The notes under the pieces were generated by a model. That model ran no database searches. It saw only the letters and a list, made by a program, of their open reading frames with translations, and had not been told where the DNA came from. A DNA stretch of 64,000 bases from contig JAPDRO010000001.1 of NCBI GenBank assembly GCA_030247885.1, positions 682,001 through 746,000 of the forward strand, given 5' to 3'. The position numbers and the translations under genes are program-made. Each line of letters opens with the position of its first letter. Within the stretch, counting starts at the first letter, position 1. Shown in pieces: positions 44,580 through 55,734 of the stretch. This stretch comes from Taxawa tesnikishii (nom. ined.). Taxonomy: Eukaryota; Ascomycota; Dothideomycetes; Dothideales.

Positions 44580-46210
44580 TTACAAGTACAATCCCTCCGG
44601 CTCGCCCTCTTGCTTGGTCTTCATGACGTTGTCTCTTGCCTGCCTGAAGTCTCCCATGTTGACGCGCATTCTTCGCTCCCTGAGCGCCATCAGACCGGCT
44701 TCTGTGCAAATAGCTCGGATATCAGCACCAGAGAGATCGTCTTTCTGGTTGATGAATTCATCGAGGTCAACGTCATCCGCAAGGGACATCTTGGACGTGT
44801 GAAGGGTGAAGATCTTCTTCTTGGTATTTTCTGTTTCTCTGTTAGCACTGTTCGAGGAGGCTGTGGGTATGCGGTATACGTACGATCAGGGTTTTCGAAG
44901 AGAATCTTTCGGTCAATACGACCAGGACGGATCAAGGCAGGATCCAGAGTCTCAATCTTGTTTGTGGCCATAATAACCTTTACATCACCACGGTCGTCGA
45001 AACCATCCAGTTGGTTAAGAAGCTCCAACATAGTACGCTGGATTTCTCGTTCACCACCAGATGTAGAGTCGTAGCGCTTGGTACCGATGGCATCGATCTC
45101 GTCAATGAAAACGATACTTGGTGCGTGCTCCTGAGCGACCTGGAAGAGTTGCCTCACCAGCCTTGGTCCGTCTCCGAGGTATTTCTGGATCAGCTCACTT
45201 CCGACGATTCGAAGGAAAGTGGCGCTGGTCTGGTTTGCAACAGCCTTGGCAAGCAAGGTTTTACCGGTACCTGGAGCACCGTAGAGAATGACGCCCTTTG
45301 GCGGCTTGATACCCATCTCCTCATACAGTTCCGGGTGGAGCAAGGGCAACTCGACAGACTCTCGGACTTCTTGAATCTGCGACTCGAGACCACCAATATC
45401 TGCGTACGACTCGGTTGGTGCCTTGTCGAGCTTCATGACTGAGACCAGAGGATCGGACTCTTCCGTCAGCACACCGACGACAGATACAGACTTGTGATGC
45501 AGAAGGATGCTGGCACCAGGCTCCAGCAGATCCTTGTCGACAAATGACATGATGCTGACGTAGTATTCCGGTCCAGTAGCTGATGATACGATGGCGTGGT
45601 CGTCGTCGATGAGCTCCTCGAGGTTTCCGACGCCCATCGGGCTTCCCTCATATCGTCTACCCTGCTCCTCTCGTCGGCATTCCGGTCAATAGCATCGCTG
45701 TCTCCACCTGCACTTGATGGTTGTTGGGTGTTTGCAGCCTTGGCCTTCCTGATCTGCTCCTGGTTCTCGACGTATTCCTCCTCCAGCAACAGATGGTCGT
45801 GGATACGCTGCATGCGCATGTATCGGAGTTTACATCGAGCGGTTGGGTAGATGGTAGGGAGCTTTGCGGCGGCGTTGGGACCCGCTTGCTTTCTCTTCTT
45901 GCGACCGATGCGGGTGGTCGGCTGTGGTGGCGGCTCATACTTGGGCTTGTCCTTCTGTGACAGTGAAGTAGCGATTAGCATACGAATGTACAAGTGGCGA
46001 GGAGGAGGAGGGCGTGGCGTGGCGTGTATAATGTCCTAAGATATGGATTATGTGTATACCTTTGCATCCTTCTTGTCCTTGTCTCCTCCTGGACCGGGTG
46101 GGCCACCGCCCATCTGGGACTGATTCGCACCCTGAAAGAGGCAGAGGTGGTTAGCGGTGCCACGGGTTATCGAAGCGGAAGGCGCTGATGGCGCGTCAGG
46201 AGCTTACCAT
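44580..46210 (-). CDS. RPT2: 26S proteasome regulatory ATPase Rpt2 (subunit 4 homolog)
   Basis: An AAA+ ATPase of the 19S base ring that unfolds substrates and opens the 20S gate. Exons are 46210-46208 (the ATG alone), 46131-46060, 45954-44884 and 44830-44580, about 465 residues. Walker A is [17 protein letters not shown], Walker B is [17 protein letters not shown], and the second region of homology is [17 protein letters not shown]. The C-terminus ends GLYL, matching the HbYX-type tail that docks in the 20S pocket. The N-terminus MGANQSQM has the N-myristoylation pattern known for Rpt2. One frame break at 45645-45647 fits a missing base and restores [20 protein letters not shown]. It is divergent from UBC1. 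Confidence 0.96.
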
Positions 46211-47001
46211 GGCTGTGTTGTGTGCCGATGAAACTGGTTAAGAAGAGAGGCGTGAAGAAGGGGAGAAGGAAGCGAAGAGTGATCTGGTTGGATGGTGGAA
46301 GGGTGGACGGAGGGCGCGGAGATGTGACGGATGAGGTGTGGTGTGTGGTGTGTGGTGTGTGGTGTGCAAGGTACAAGACATGCATTCGTGGCTTACAGAT
46401 GAAGCTCGCCGCGGCTGTGTCACCATCACCATCACCATTCGGCGAAGGAACGAGCGTCACCAACGCCAAGCTTTCGGACACAGTGTCGGCCCGGTGCTCA
46501 ACATACATGTGTGGAAGCTGCGAGATGCTCCTTCGTTCGTTCGTGCCTTCCTTCCCTCCGCCCCTCCCTATACGTGTTTAGTCACTCTCCCCGTGACAGG
46601 TACCGTACGTGCTAACACATTCACACCCACGCCCACACCCACGCCCACATCCGTGTTCATACTCATATTCACGACCAGACTTGTGACTGCAAACCAACCG
46701 TGGCAACTGTCGTAGCTTCTGAGGCTGCCTACCACCACCACCACCACCACCACCATCACCACCACTACCACCACCACCACCACCACCAGCAGAAAGCCAA
46801 AGGCTGTACAGAGCGTCTTCCTGTATACAACTCCACAAAGCCCGTCCGCTTCGCGAAAACCCTCCAAACCCTTCCAGGCCCGCTCAGCCTAACCTATCCC
46901 AACCCAACCCCGCCACATCCCGAGCAACCTCAAGCAATCCCATCGAGTCCCTGCGAGTTCTATACCGCTGTCTTTCCGAGATAGACTGCAAGCAAGCAAC
47001 C
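46211..47001. promoter_or_regulatory. Divergent promoter region between RPT2 and UBC1 with GTGTG and CAC arrays
   Basis: About 790 bases separate the two starts. A GTGTGTG-rich stretch lies at about 46338-46361, CCCACA-type hexamers at about 46627-46652 and a (CAC)n-rich array of about 57 bases at about 46732-46788. I did not find a convincing proteasome control element. Confidence 0.6.
46732..46788. repeat. (CAC)n-rich trinucleotide array
   Basis: Nearly pure CAC triplets with a few substitutions, in the RPT2-UBC1 divergent promoter. Confidence 0.93.
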
Positions 47002-47870
47002 ATGGCTTCGAATAGGATGAAACGTATTGCCAAGGAGATCCGCGAAATCGAGCAAGATCCCGGTGCGGGAGTGGGAGTGCAGGCCTCTCCGAACGACATG
47101 ACACAGTTCAAGGGTTTCTTCGACGGGCCTCCAGACACACCATATGCGGGAGGGAGGTTCTATGTAGACATCAAGATCCCAGCAGAGTACCCATTCAAGC
47201 CGCCCATCATGAAGTTCTCCACAAAGATCTGGCATCCGAACGTCTCGAGCGTGACCGTTAGTGACAAGCCCTTCCGATATTTTCAGTGTTGCAAGTGCTG
47301 ACTGGCTGGCAAGGGCGCCATCTGCTTAGACACCCTCAGCAGTGCCTGGTCGCCCATCATCACGTTGAAGAACGCTCTGATCTCCCTCCAATCCCTCCTC
47401 GCCTCGCCTGAACCCAAAGATCCGCAAGACGCCGAAGTTGCGAGGATGTTGATCAAGCATCCTGAAGAGTTTGCGCATGTTGCCAGGGAGTGGGCGATAA
47501 AGTACGCGGGAGCACCCAAGGGAGCACCGGGAGGAAGCTCTACGGGCGCAGGAGGCAGCGGTGGCGTGACGGAAGAAAGCTTACGGCAGAAAGAAGAGAA
47601 GGCCAAGGAGCGCGAGGAGGCAGCAAGGCTCGCAGCGTAGGAAACGATATCCTGCATGAAGCCTGAACAACAGAAAGGCTGACATATGCATACAGCTATC
47701 GTGGCTACAACCGGGCACTCATTGATCGCTTCGCAGCCATGGGCTTCGACGTCCCAACCGTTGTGTCGGCTTTTGAGTACTTTGACATCGATAGGAACGG
47801 CGGAGAAGACTACGAGTTAGAAGAAGAGTACATGGGAGACATCACCGCGCGGTTGATGGGCGAGACATGA
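47002..47870 (+). CDS. UBC1: Ubiquitin-conjugating enzyme E2 Ubc1 (class with C-terminal UBA domain)
   Basis: This E2 enzyme passes ubiquitin to substrates and extends K48 chains. Exons are 47002-47256, 47314-47636 and 47696-47870, giving an intact 250 residues. The UBC fold is clear: [54 protein letters not shown] and the active-site Cys in [15 protein letters not shown] Gly/Ser linker and a charged helix lead to a C-terminal UBA domain ([20 protein letters not shown]). This domain order is that of Ubc1/UBE2K. The first intron is placed just before GAICLD, using acceptor AAG at 47311-47313. Confidence 0.95.
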
Positions 47871-48227
47871 GTAGCTCATGCTGGGCAACGCGGAGTTGGA
47901 CAAGGGAAAAACAATAGAGGGAGAAAAAAACAAAGAAAACGGCACAAGCTCTCCTCAATGGCTCGTTGGCGAGTGGAATGCTTCCGATGACTGGGAACCA
48001 ACACACGATTTACGAAATGGACAAGGCATGGCGAGGCGAATTTCTCTTCTCTCTGAATTTTTGTTGCTGGCGCTTTGCTGAGCAACTCATCTATCTATAT
48101 CCTCAACTGTACAGCCGGATAGCATGACGGTTTACTGAAACCTCACCAACCATGGGCATTCCGAGTACATGAAGTTTCTGTTCCGTACACGAGGCTCCAC
48201 ATTCTTCTCGCAGACGCTGATGTAGGT
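47871..48227. other. Intergenic region between convergent UBC1 and the fusion gene
   Basis: About 360 bases, holding both 3' untranslated regions, with an A-rich stretch at about 47905-47940. Nothing else was recognised. Confidence 0.6.
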
Positions 48228-50660
48228 CTAATTCCACGCCTCGAGCTTGTTCACGATACACCCTTCGTCTTGGCGTTTCACCAGCTTTCCGATGGTGTAG
48301 ACCTTCTCGCCCGCCTCCCTGAGCACTCTTTCCGCCTTCTCGGCCTTTTCTTTGCTCACAACAATCACCATACCCAGCCCGGTGTTCCAGGTGCGGGCAA
48401 ACTCCTTACCATCGACATTTCCAGCATACCTCAGCCACTTGAAGACGGGTGGGATAACCCATGTTCCGGCGTCGATCTCGGCGGCGAGGTGGTCTGGCAA
48501 CATCCTAGGGATGTTGTCGTACAGACCGCCGCCAGTTATGTGCGCCATTCCCTTCAACAAGTCCTGCCCGACGACTTGCAGGAGCGGCTTGACATAGATC
48601 CGTGTCGGCGTGAGGAGAGATTCGCCAACACTCATGCTCGGGTCCCAAGGCGCTTCGGAGTGGTAGCTGAGGTTCTTGGCCTCGACAATCTTCCTGATGA
48701 GGGAGAAGCCGTTGGAGTGAGGACCGTTGCTGCCCAAACCAAGCAACACGTCTCCCTCGGTCATGGATTTTGTGTCCGGAAGCACCTTCTGGCCCTTCTT
48801 GATCGCTCCGGTTGCTGCGCCACCAGCGTCGAAGTCTTTGCCGGTGTACATGCCTGGCATCTCCGCCGTTTCACCGCCGACAAGAGCGCAGCCCGCTTCT
48901 CTACAGCCCGCTGCGATACTCTCGATGAAGGGACAGGCTTGGTCGAGGTCGAGCTTGCTGGTCGCGTAGTAATCCAGGAATGTGAGGGGCTCGGCGCCCT
49001 GGACGACGAGGTCGTTGACGTTCATGGCAACGAGATCGATACCGACGGTGTCGTACTTGTCCATGGCGAAGGCGATCTTGAGCTTTGTGCCGACTCCGTC
49101 AATGGCTTGCACGAGCGTGGGTGGTTGGTCGTATCCGGCTTTTTCGAGATCGAACGCGCCTCCGAAGCCTCCAATCTCTGCGTCGGTTCCTGGTCGCTTC
49201 GTGGACGCGACGGCGGCCTTGATTCTTTGGACAAGCTCGTTTCCTGCATCGATGGACACGCCGGCATTCGCATACGTCATTGCGATTGGCTTGTCCGAAT
49301 CTTGCGATATTGTTGCTCCATCGTACGCGGGCTCCAAAAGCTTCCACTGGCAGGTGATTTTCTCCTGCTTGAACTCCTTCAACAAGTGCTCCGCAATCTG
49401 TTCGAAATTGTGGGTGGCCAATGCCAGGATAGTTGGCCCAGCTCCTGACAGGCAGATTCCAAGCAGTCCTGGATGAGATTTTGGTGTAACTGACTTGAGA
49501 ATCTCCGTCAGTCCAGGGATGAGGGTCTTGCGGTACGGTTGGTGGATCTTGTCCTGCATGCCGTCGTAAATCAAGTCTGGATTCGGCGGACTTTGACCGA
49601 GAGCTGTGGTAAGAAGAGCTATCCTTTGAAGGTTTGCGATAACATCTGCTTTGGGGTACTCGGTAGGAAGGACGGATCTAGCGCTTGCTGTGGAAACTTC
49701 AAAATCCGGTATTATCGCAATGCATTTGATCTCCTCAGCCCAGTTGAACTTGATGTGCTTTCCGATGTTATGTGGCGGCTTCGGTGGTGTTAGGCCTGTG
49801 TCCTCACCACCGGCAGGAGCTGGAAGTACCTCGCTTAAGGGGATCTCTTTGCGCTTCATATCCTCGGGGTCGAGGTCTTTCAAGTAAGATCCGACAAATC
49901 CACCATACAGAGCAGCAGCAACATTGTCGGGGTGTCGTTCAATCATCAATGTGTAGTCGAACATCCGGTCCTTGTCCAATCCCAATTTGCCGACCTCGTT
50001 TGCGAGGGAAACACCTGCAACAACGGCGGCACCGGAAGATCCCAGTCCGCGTCCAAGAGGAATGGGGTTCTTGATGTGAACATGAGTCTCCAGGGGAAGC
50101 TCTTCTGCTCATGACATCTGAGGACGTAGAGTGCAGTCTGTGTGATGAGGTTGCGGTCCGCCTCGAGAGGAACGTTTTCTGCTCCGAGACCCTCATACGT
50201 GATCTTGCAGTTGAAGCGGTGGTCGGAACTTTGCTTGCTGCTGTCGACGCTTACTTGAAGCTCCAAGTAGACGTTAAGTGCAAGGCCAATTACATCGAAA
50301 CCAGGGCCTGGTTGGTGCGTAAGCAGACCGTTGAGGATGTTCACTTACAACACGACATACCGATGTTTGCGGACGAGCACGGCACCTCTGCTACACGTCA
50401 GCATGTGTTGCGATACTCGAAAAACGCTCTCTTTCTCAACAGGTGGGGGCGTTGATTGGTGTATTAAGAGAGACAAAGATGGTAAAGCATCATTTGAAAC
50501 CCAATCGTTGCCTTCGCGAATGATGAAGGAGCAGAATAAGACATGAAGTTCCCGGAGAACCGATCTGCGCCGAAAATAATCGTGATAAGAATATTCCTCT
50601 CCACAAGAAGTATCCGACCTGTTGAGAAGATTGCCTTCGATACTCACTGATGGTGACCAT
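48228..50660 (-). CDS. Homoserine kinase - AIR synthase (PurM-type) fusion protein
   Basis: One reading frame joins two enzymes that normally sit in different pathways, about 707 residues in all. Exons are 50660-50648, 50390-50361 and 50307-48228. Residues 1 to about 350 are a GHMP homoserine kinase (Thr1): VPCSSANIGPGFDVIGLALN, the ATP motif PLGRGLGSSGAAVVAG, IERHPDNVAAALYGG and GICLSGAGPTILA. After a linker of about 10 residues (ISQDSDKPIA), residues from about 358 on are a full aminoimidazole ribonucleotide synthase: MTYANAGVSIDAGNEL, GTDAEIGGFGG, AIDGVGTKLKIAF, NVNDLVVQGAEPLTFLDYY, GGETAEMPGMY, GSNGPHSNGFSLIRKI, HITGGGLYDNIPRML and TWNTGLGMVIVVS. Fungi usually carry this domain fused to GAR synthetase (Ade5,7). 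There is no stop, intron or frame change at the joint (about 49280). One frame break at 50093-50096, in the kinase part, fits a missing base. Exons 1-2 are inferred from the MVTI-TEVPCSSANIG join. Confidence 0.9.
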
Positions 50661-51029
50661 GTTGGTGAATGTATGGCAGACTAAGACGTAGATCCCCGTA
50701 TCCAAGCCTTTGTTCTCAGAGTCGGACAAGTGTTTCAACGGTACACGCGACAGAGATAAGTGTACATCAATATACTTGAAGTCGAAGATGTTGACTCTAT
50801 TTTTTCGGAGTACAGAGCCAAATGCAGGGTTTAGATTTCCCCGCAATCGTGCCCCTCCAGCCGTCTCAGCCTTATTCGGGAACAGCCGAGTACGCGACAT
50901 CATCCGCCGGCCAGCTAGCCAGCACGCAGGTGTTCGCAAGCGACCGCGACAAACATTGTCGACTCACTGCACGCGTATCTACTCACCTCCCGTCTCAAAC
51001 TCCTTTCCAGAGCGAGTGACGTGCTCATC
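50661..51029. promoter_or_regulatory. Divergent promoter region between the fusion gene and ARPC3
   Basis: These 369 bases lie between two opposite start codons. No specific site is assigned. Confidence 0.45.
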
Positions 51030-51945
51030 ATGCCGGTTGGCCTGATCTTTACGAACTCAAGGATTACGCTAACATCGGCTTAGGCATATCACTCAGTGTT
51101 CTTGGACGAGCCCAATCAACAGGTTATTGGTACGAGCAGTTACTGCACTTTAATGCTACCGTCCGGGATACTCGCGCGTTATATTGACAGATCCCATTAC
51201 CAGGCAACTTTGCTCTTCTTCCACTACGCACACGCACACGAGGCCCCGCTCAACAGCTCCCACCTCTACCCGCCGATATCACGGAACTCACCATTGACGC
51301 TTCGCACGAGTCTTACGATCCCCTAGACGAGATTCTGTCACTCTTTAGAGCCAACACATTCTTCCGAAACTTCGAGATCAAAGGTCCTGCCGACCGCGTC
51401 CTCATCTATGGAATCCTCTACGTGAGCGAGATTCTGGGGAAGATCAAGCCGAATATGGGACGGAGAGACGCTGAGAAGGTACGGTTGCTTGAGTGCACGT
51501 CCTCCTGCCAGACCGCAGTAGGATTGTCTTTGCCTGGGGAGAAGGAGGAAAGAGCCCAGCACACATGGGGCAGTTCATTAAACAGACGCTGACCGCATGC
51601 TAGGCTGTCATGAACACCGCATTAGACACCAACTTCGCTATTCCTGGAGATGCAACATTTCCGCTGAATCAGGCGTATGAACCACCCAGGGACCGCAACG
51701 AGGCAGAGGTGCTGCGGCAGTACATCAGTCAGATGAGGCAGGAACTGGCCGTAAGGCTGCTGAACCGGATATACAGCGATGGCAACACGCCAAGCAAGGT
51801 AAGGCAGCTTCCTGCGCTCCAGGATCGTTTGCGACAATCCAAAGACGCAACCACTCAGTCAATGCTATTTACGAACATATGCTGAAGCAAATCGCAGTGG
51901 TGGCTTAGCTTCACCAAGCGGAAGTTCATGGGCAAGGCGCTGTGA
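51030..51945 (+). CDS. ARC18: Arp2/3 complex subunit 3 (ARPC3, p21)
   Basis: A subunit of the Arp2/3 complex, which nucleates branched actin at endocytic patches. Exons are 51030-51035, 51084-51129, 51204-51478, 51604-51798 and 51898-51945, giving an intact 189 residues. The family pattern is clear: MPAYHSVFLDEPNQQVIGNF, DEILSLFRANTFFRNFEIKG, ADRVLIYGILYVSEILGKIK, YEPPRDRNEAEVLRQYISQM and NTPSKWWLSFTKRKFMGKAL at the end. The first coding exon is only ATG CCG. Its donor (GTTGGC) is weak but the branch point (GCTAAC) is good. No frame errors. Confidence 0.95.
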
Positions 51946-53202
51946 AGCTACCATCGATGGACATGAACCCAGTCCCCAGATTATGCAGATTGAGGACCGA
52001 CACTAGGTGTCGTAGGGTAGATGAGGTGACATGCTGGACATAAGCACGCTTGAAGCTTGGCCCGCCTTGCAAATTAATGCGTCTCTTGGCTTCATATATG
52101 CGAGCCAGCGGAGAAGTACACATTATGCTGCCTAAGTAGGCATCCCTAAATCCTCAGCAGCGAATCAAAAACATGATATAACGCACGTGTCTATCTCACC
52201 ACATCGACACATACAGATGTTCGTGGCATAAATACTTGGGTCACCGTCTTGCAATTTGCATGCAGGAGAGGATTAGTATAGTCCGACATGGTGGCTCATT
52301 TAGGCAACGAGTATATCGAGGTAATATGGTCCTAGTGATCTTGCTCTTGTTTCTAGTCTAGGTTCTCCACATAGGTTTTCCTATTCCGTTGACTATGCAT
52401 CCTCTTGTGTTCTGCGCTTTGTCTTGCCTTTGATGGGCTCGCGCGTGCTTCTCGAACACAACGCTGCTTGCCCAGGGGACTTTGCACCCTCCAGGAGCAA
52501 GACAAGCTTAGTAGCGTCTGCAACGCAGTGTGAGTTTGGTGGATGACGAAAACTCTCTCATTAGTAAAACCCCTTTGCGATGCCCTCGGCTCGCTCCCGC
52601 TGAAGGGTTGACACTGTTCACCTCGTGCAGTTGCACCACGTAAACCTGAACATATCTTTTTGTACTTTACCCAAGTCCCAGCTTGCTATTCGATGTGGTG
52701 CTGTCCCCGACCCAGTGATCAGCCAACGTGAGTGCCTTATTAGAAATCAGGCCGTAACAGTGGCTCTGGTTGTGCCCGCTCCGACACCACAAAGACGTCG
52801 CCATAGCCCGAGGGATTGGGTTTAAGGAAGAACATGAGGGATTCACAGCCGGTTCGGATGAAGATGTGCATGCCGGTTGCCAGCAATGGAAAGGCTTGGA
52901 TATCTAAGCCTTGCTTGGCGCGGGTAAACGATAGATGGAAGGGCGATAGAAAAGGGCCAGAAGGTTTGAGTAGTGCTTCGCCCCGCTCAATCTTGCACAT
53001 CATGCACCCCCAAGCGAAGAAGCGACCAACCGCCTGCGACCAACCTCGTATGCGGCGCTGATCAGGCGGCGTCGCAAAGGTGCCTGAGGTTCGTGGCTTA
53101 GGTCGCCTCTCGACTTCTTGTAACATGTTAAGGTCAGGACATACATAAGAACACCATGTCCCACTCTTGTCTCCTCTCTGCCTGTTACATGACCCAACAA
53201 AT
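51946..53202. other. Intergenic region, nothing recognised
   Basis: About 1.26 kb. A minus-strand open frame (52740-53246) has no family features and overlaps the next gene's promoter. No repeat array, RNA gene or mobile element was seen. Confidence 0.55.
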
Positions 53203-55734
53203 ATGCCTAGCCGAAGCAGATTACTCTCAAATTCTAAGGAGGCCAAGGAGAAGGAAGCCCTTCGAGATGCCGAAGCGAACCAACAGCAGAATCGCTCTCC
53301 TCCACCTTCGTATGCGCCTCCGGCTTATGAAGCCGACGATGCCGCCGCTCCTCCGGACATGACAGCTGGTTTCGCCAGTCTCTCTCTCGCTAGTTCCTCA
53401 GGCGAGCCTATTCCCCAACCCGCTGACTGCGTGGCGCACCTAAAACTGCTCGATTGCTTCTATCGCCTGAGACAGAAGATCGGCTCTACCGATGGCCTCT
53501 TCAACATCAACAACGAAAGCATCGACCTGCTCGTCACCTCCGAAGACGTCAACAAAGATGAGCTTCTTGCAAAACTTGCAGAGAAGCGATGGGGAATCTA
53601 CGTGTCAAGAGCCGTCCATCGTTTTCAAGCTTGGAGAGATGCCGTGGTTGTATCTTCGGATTTCTTGACCATGCCAGAGATCACCGAGCACGAGGCGCGC
53701 TATGGACATCAGCTTGACCCGTCTGCTGATAACCAGCCCCTTTCATTCCATCGTGGCAACTTGCCGCCTGTTGGTGAGTCTCGGAAAGATCAACATCGAG
53801 ATTTTGGGCTAATTCTCTGAAGACGTGCTCATGGTTTGGCATGCCTACATGCTAAACCCTCGTGCTTACCTGGAAGACTGTCTACGCGAGAAGAGAATGT
53901 CTTTGTGGCATACTCCTCTCCCTTGGCAGCCGGTCACTGATTGCATCAGCAACGACACCTTCGATTACGAACCGGACAGTAGCGCCAAAGAAGTCTTTGA
54001 GTCTGTCGCAGGGGTCAGTTGGCAAAACCTTGCCGATCCGATGGCCTTTGCAATTCCTTGCCCGAGTTGCAAGTCTGAAAATCCAGTGTCGTGGACTACG
54101 CGCAGGAAAGACGAAGAAATGCTATCAAAGGCCAATTCGGAACGCTTCAACTTGAAGTCTCCATCTGCTATCGTCGAAGAATGGCTTGGTTCGGGGCATG
54201 GGTTTGCAGACAGCGGTTTCACCGTCCATTGTCGCTGCGGCATCACTATCGATCACGACAGCCTACGTGCGGGCAAGTTCATCGAAGATGCTAAATTGCT
54301 ACTCCGACGAGACGCGCCAATGCCAGGGACTGTCCTCGGCACCGATGGAATCCCAACCAGAGTTTATTCTGCTACAGGCGTGCAGGACCCTACCTGTAAG
54401 TGCCGCATGCAATTCCCGAACGGCCTACTCAAGGCAGGGCTCTACGCGCGCATCTCCAGTATCCAGGGCCTCTCGATGGCAGCGATCCGCGCGGAGATTC
54501 AAGAAGCCATGAAAGACAAGGACCTCGTAAAGGAGGCAAGCAAAACCATCTGCGGTACGGCGGGTTCTCGTGTAATGCGCACGGAACGCGTTGCCATCCG
54601 GAAGATGATGAGCCGATACTGGGATAACTCTTCTCCGTTTGCTCTCGATCTCGTTGGAGCAGTCATTCGACAAGGAACCTTCATTGAGAAGATGCACAAC
54701 ATCGATTGGCTTCACAGTCCTGCACTGCCAAGCACCATGTCCCGTCTTCTGGTCAAGTACACTCGTTTTTCGAGATCCTGAAAAATCCGCTCAAGATGGC
54801 AGTACCCACGCTTGACGTGGACCTGGCATGGCACACGCACCAGCTGAGTCCCCGCTCCTACCTTCTGTACGCTGTCAAGCAGACCCGAACTTTTGTCGAC
54901 CACGACGATAAAGTCGCCGAAGTTAGGTTGAACGACTCCTTTGCCTGGACTAGCAAAACCTACCAGAAGATGTTTGGCGAGCCCTACAGCGAGTGCACAT
55001 GCTGGTACTGTGAAGCCGTGCGTGAGTCGCACACCTCAACCGCCTCACGCCTGTTCAAATCCAAAGACGCCACCGCTGCCGACTCCCTGCACATGGTCTC
55101 CTTGGACCCAAAGAAATCCGTGCACATCTCCGCTCACAATGCTGTCCGGCCAAGCTCGGAACTCGACTCCTACAACATAGTTGCGAAGAAAAAGGCCGAG
55201 GATCTCGAAGCCTGCTTTCAGAAGGCCTGCGCTCGAGCGCGGAAGAAGCGCAAGCCGGAGCCGAAGCGCAACGATTTCTATTATAGCGATGCTTGGGGAT
55301 ATCCAGTATACATGCCTGCCTATGCACCCTATTATGCGATGGGATACCCTTATTACTATACGCCCGCCTTGTATCCCGTCACACCAGGGTGCATGGCCAT
55401 GGCGCCCGGAGCGTACGGAAACTGCGCTGCGGGAACGTGCGGCGCTGGTGTTGCAGGTAAGTACATTCTGGTTCAGTCGAGGAAGTCGCTGACTGAGATA
55501 GCGGGTGCTTGTGGTGGAACAAACGGCGGTGCCGTATGTGCCGGGGGTGTGGGAGGCGTCGCGGGCGGGGCTGCCTGCGGAGGTGGTTTGGGGGCGGCTG
55601 TGGAGGAGGTGGTGGGGCAGGGGGCTGTGGAGGAGGCGGCGGTGGTGGTGGATGTGGAGGTGAGTGCTCGTTCGCTATCGTTGATACTACAGACAGATGC
55701 TGACAGTAGACCATTAGGTGGAGGCGGTTGCTAA
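53203..55734 (+). CDS. DUF1399 / glycine-rich domain (GRDP-like) protein with Gly/Cys-rich tail
   Basis: About 793 residues. Exons are 53203-53773, 53823-55456, 55502-55659 and 55718-55734. The DUF1399 repeats are marked by DVLMVWHAYMLNPRAYLEDC (about residue 190) and DVDLAWHTHQLSPRSYLLYA (about residue 540). A Cys-rich part in the middle (PCPSCKSENPVSW, VHCRCGITIDHD, CKCRMQFPNG) and TCWYCEAVRES suggest metal binding. The tail after a Tyr/Pro segment (YMPAYAPYYAMGYPYYYTP) is almost only Gly and Cys (GGGGGCGG type). Proteins of this family occur in fungi and plants; their biochemical role is not established to my knowledge. Frame breaks at 54766-54770 and 55590-55594 each fit one missing base. 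ATG 53203 (MPSRSRLLSNSK) is the first before clear coding sequence. Confidence 0.85.

Noticed and set aside
44244-45074. 276-codon plus-strand open frame over RPT2
   Set aside because: Antisense shadow of RPT2 exons.
48270-49448. 392-codon open frame on the plus strand inside the fusion gene
   Set aside because: It is antisense to well-conserved AIR synthase sequence and shows no family features. Its openness follows from codon bias of the real gene.
52740-53246. 168-codon minus-strand open frame upstream of the DUF1399 gene
   Set aside because: No family features, and it overlaps the start of the DUF1399 gene on the other strand.
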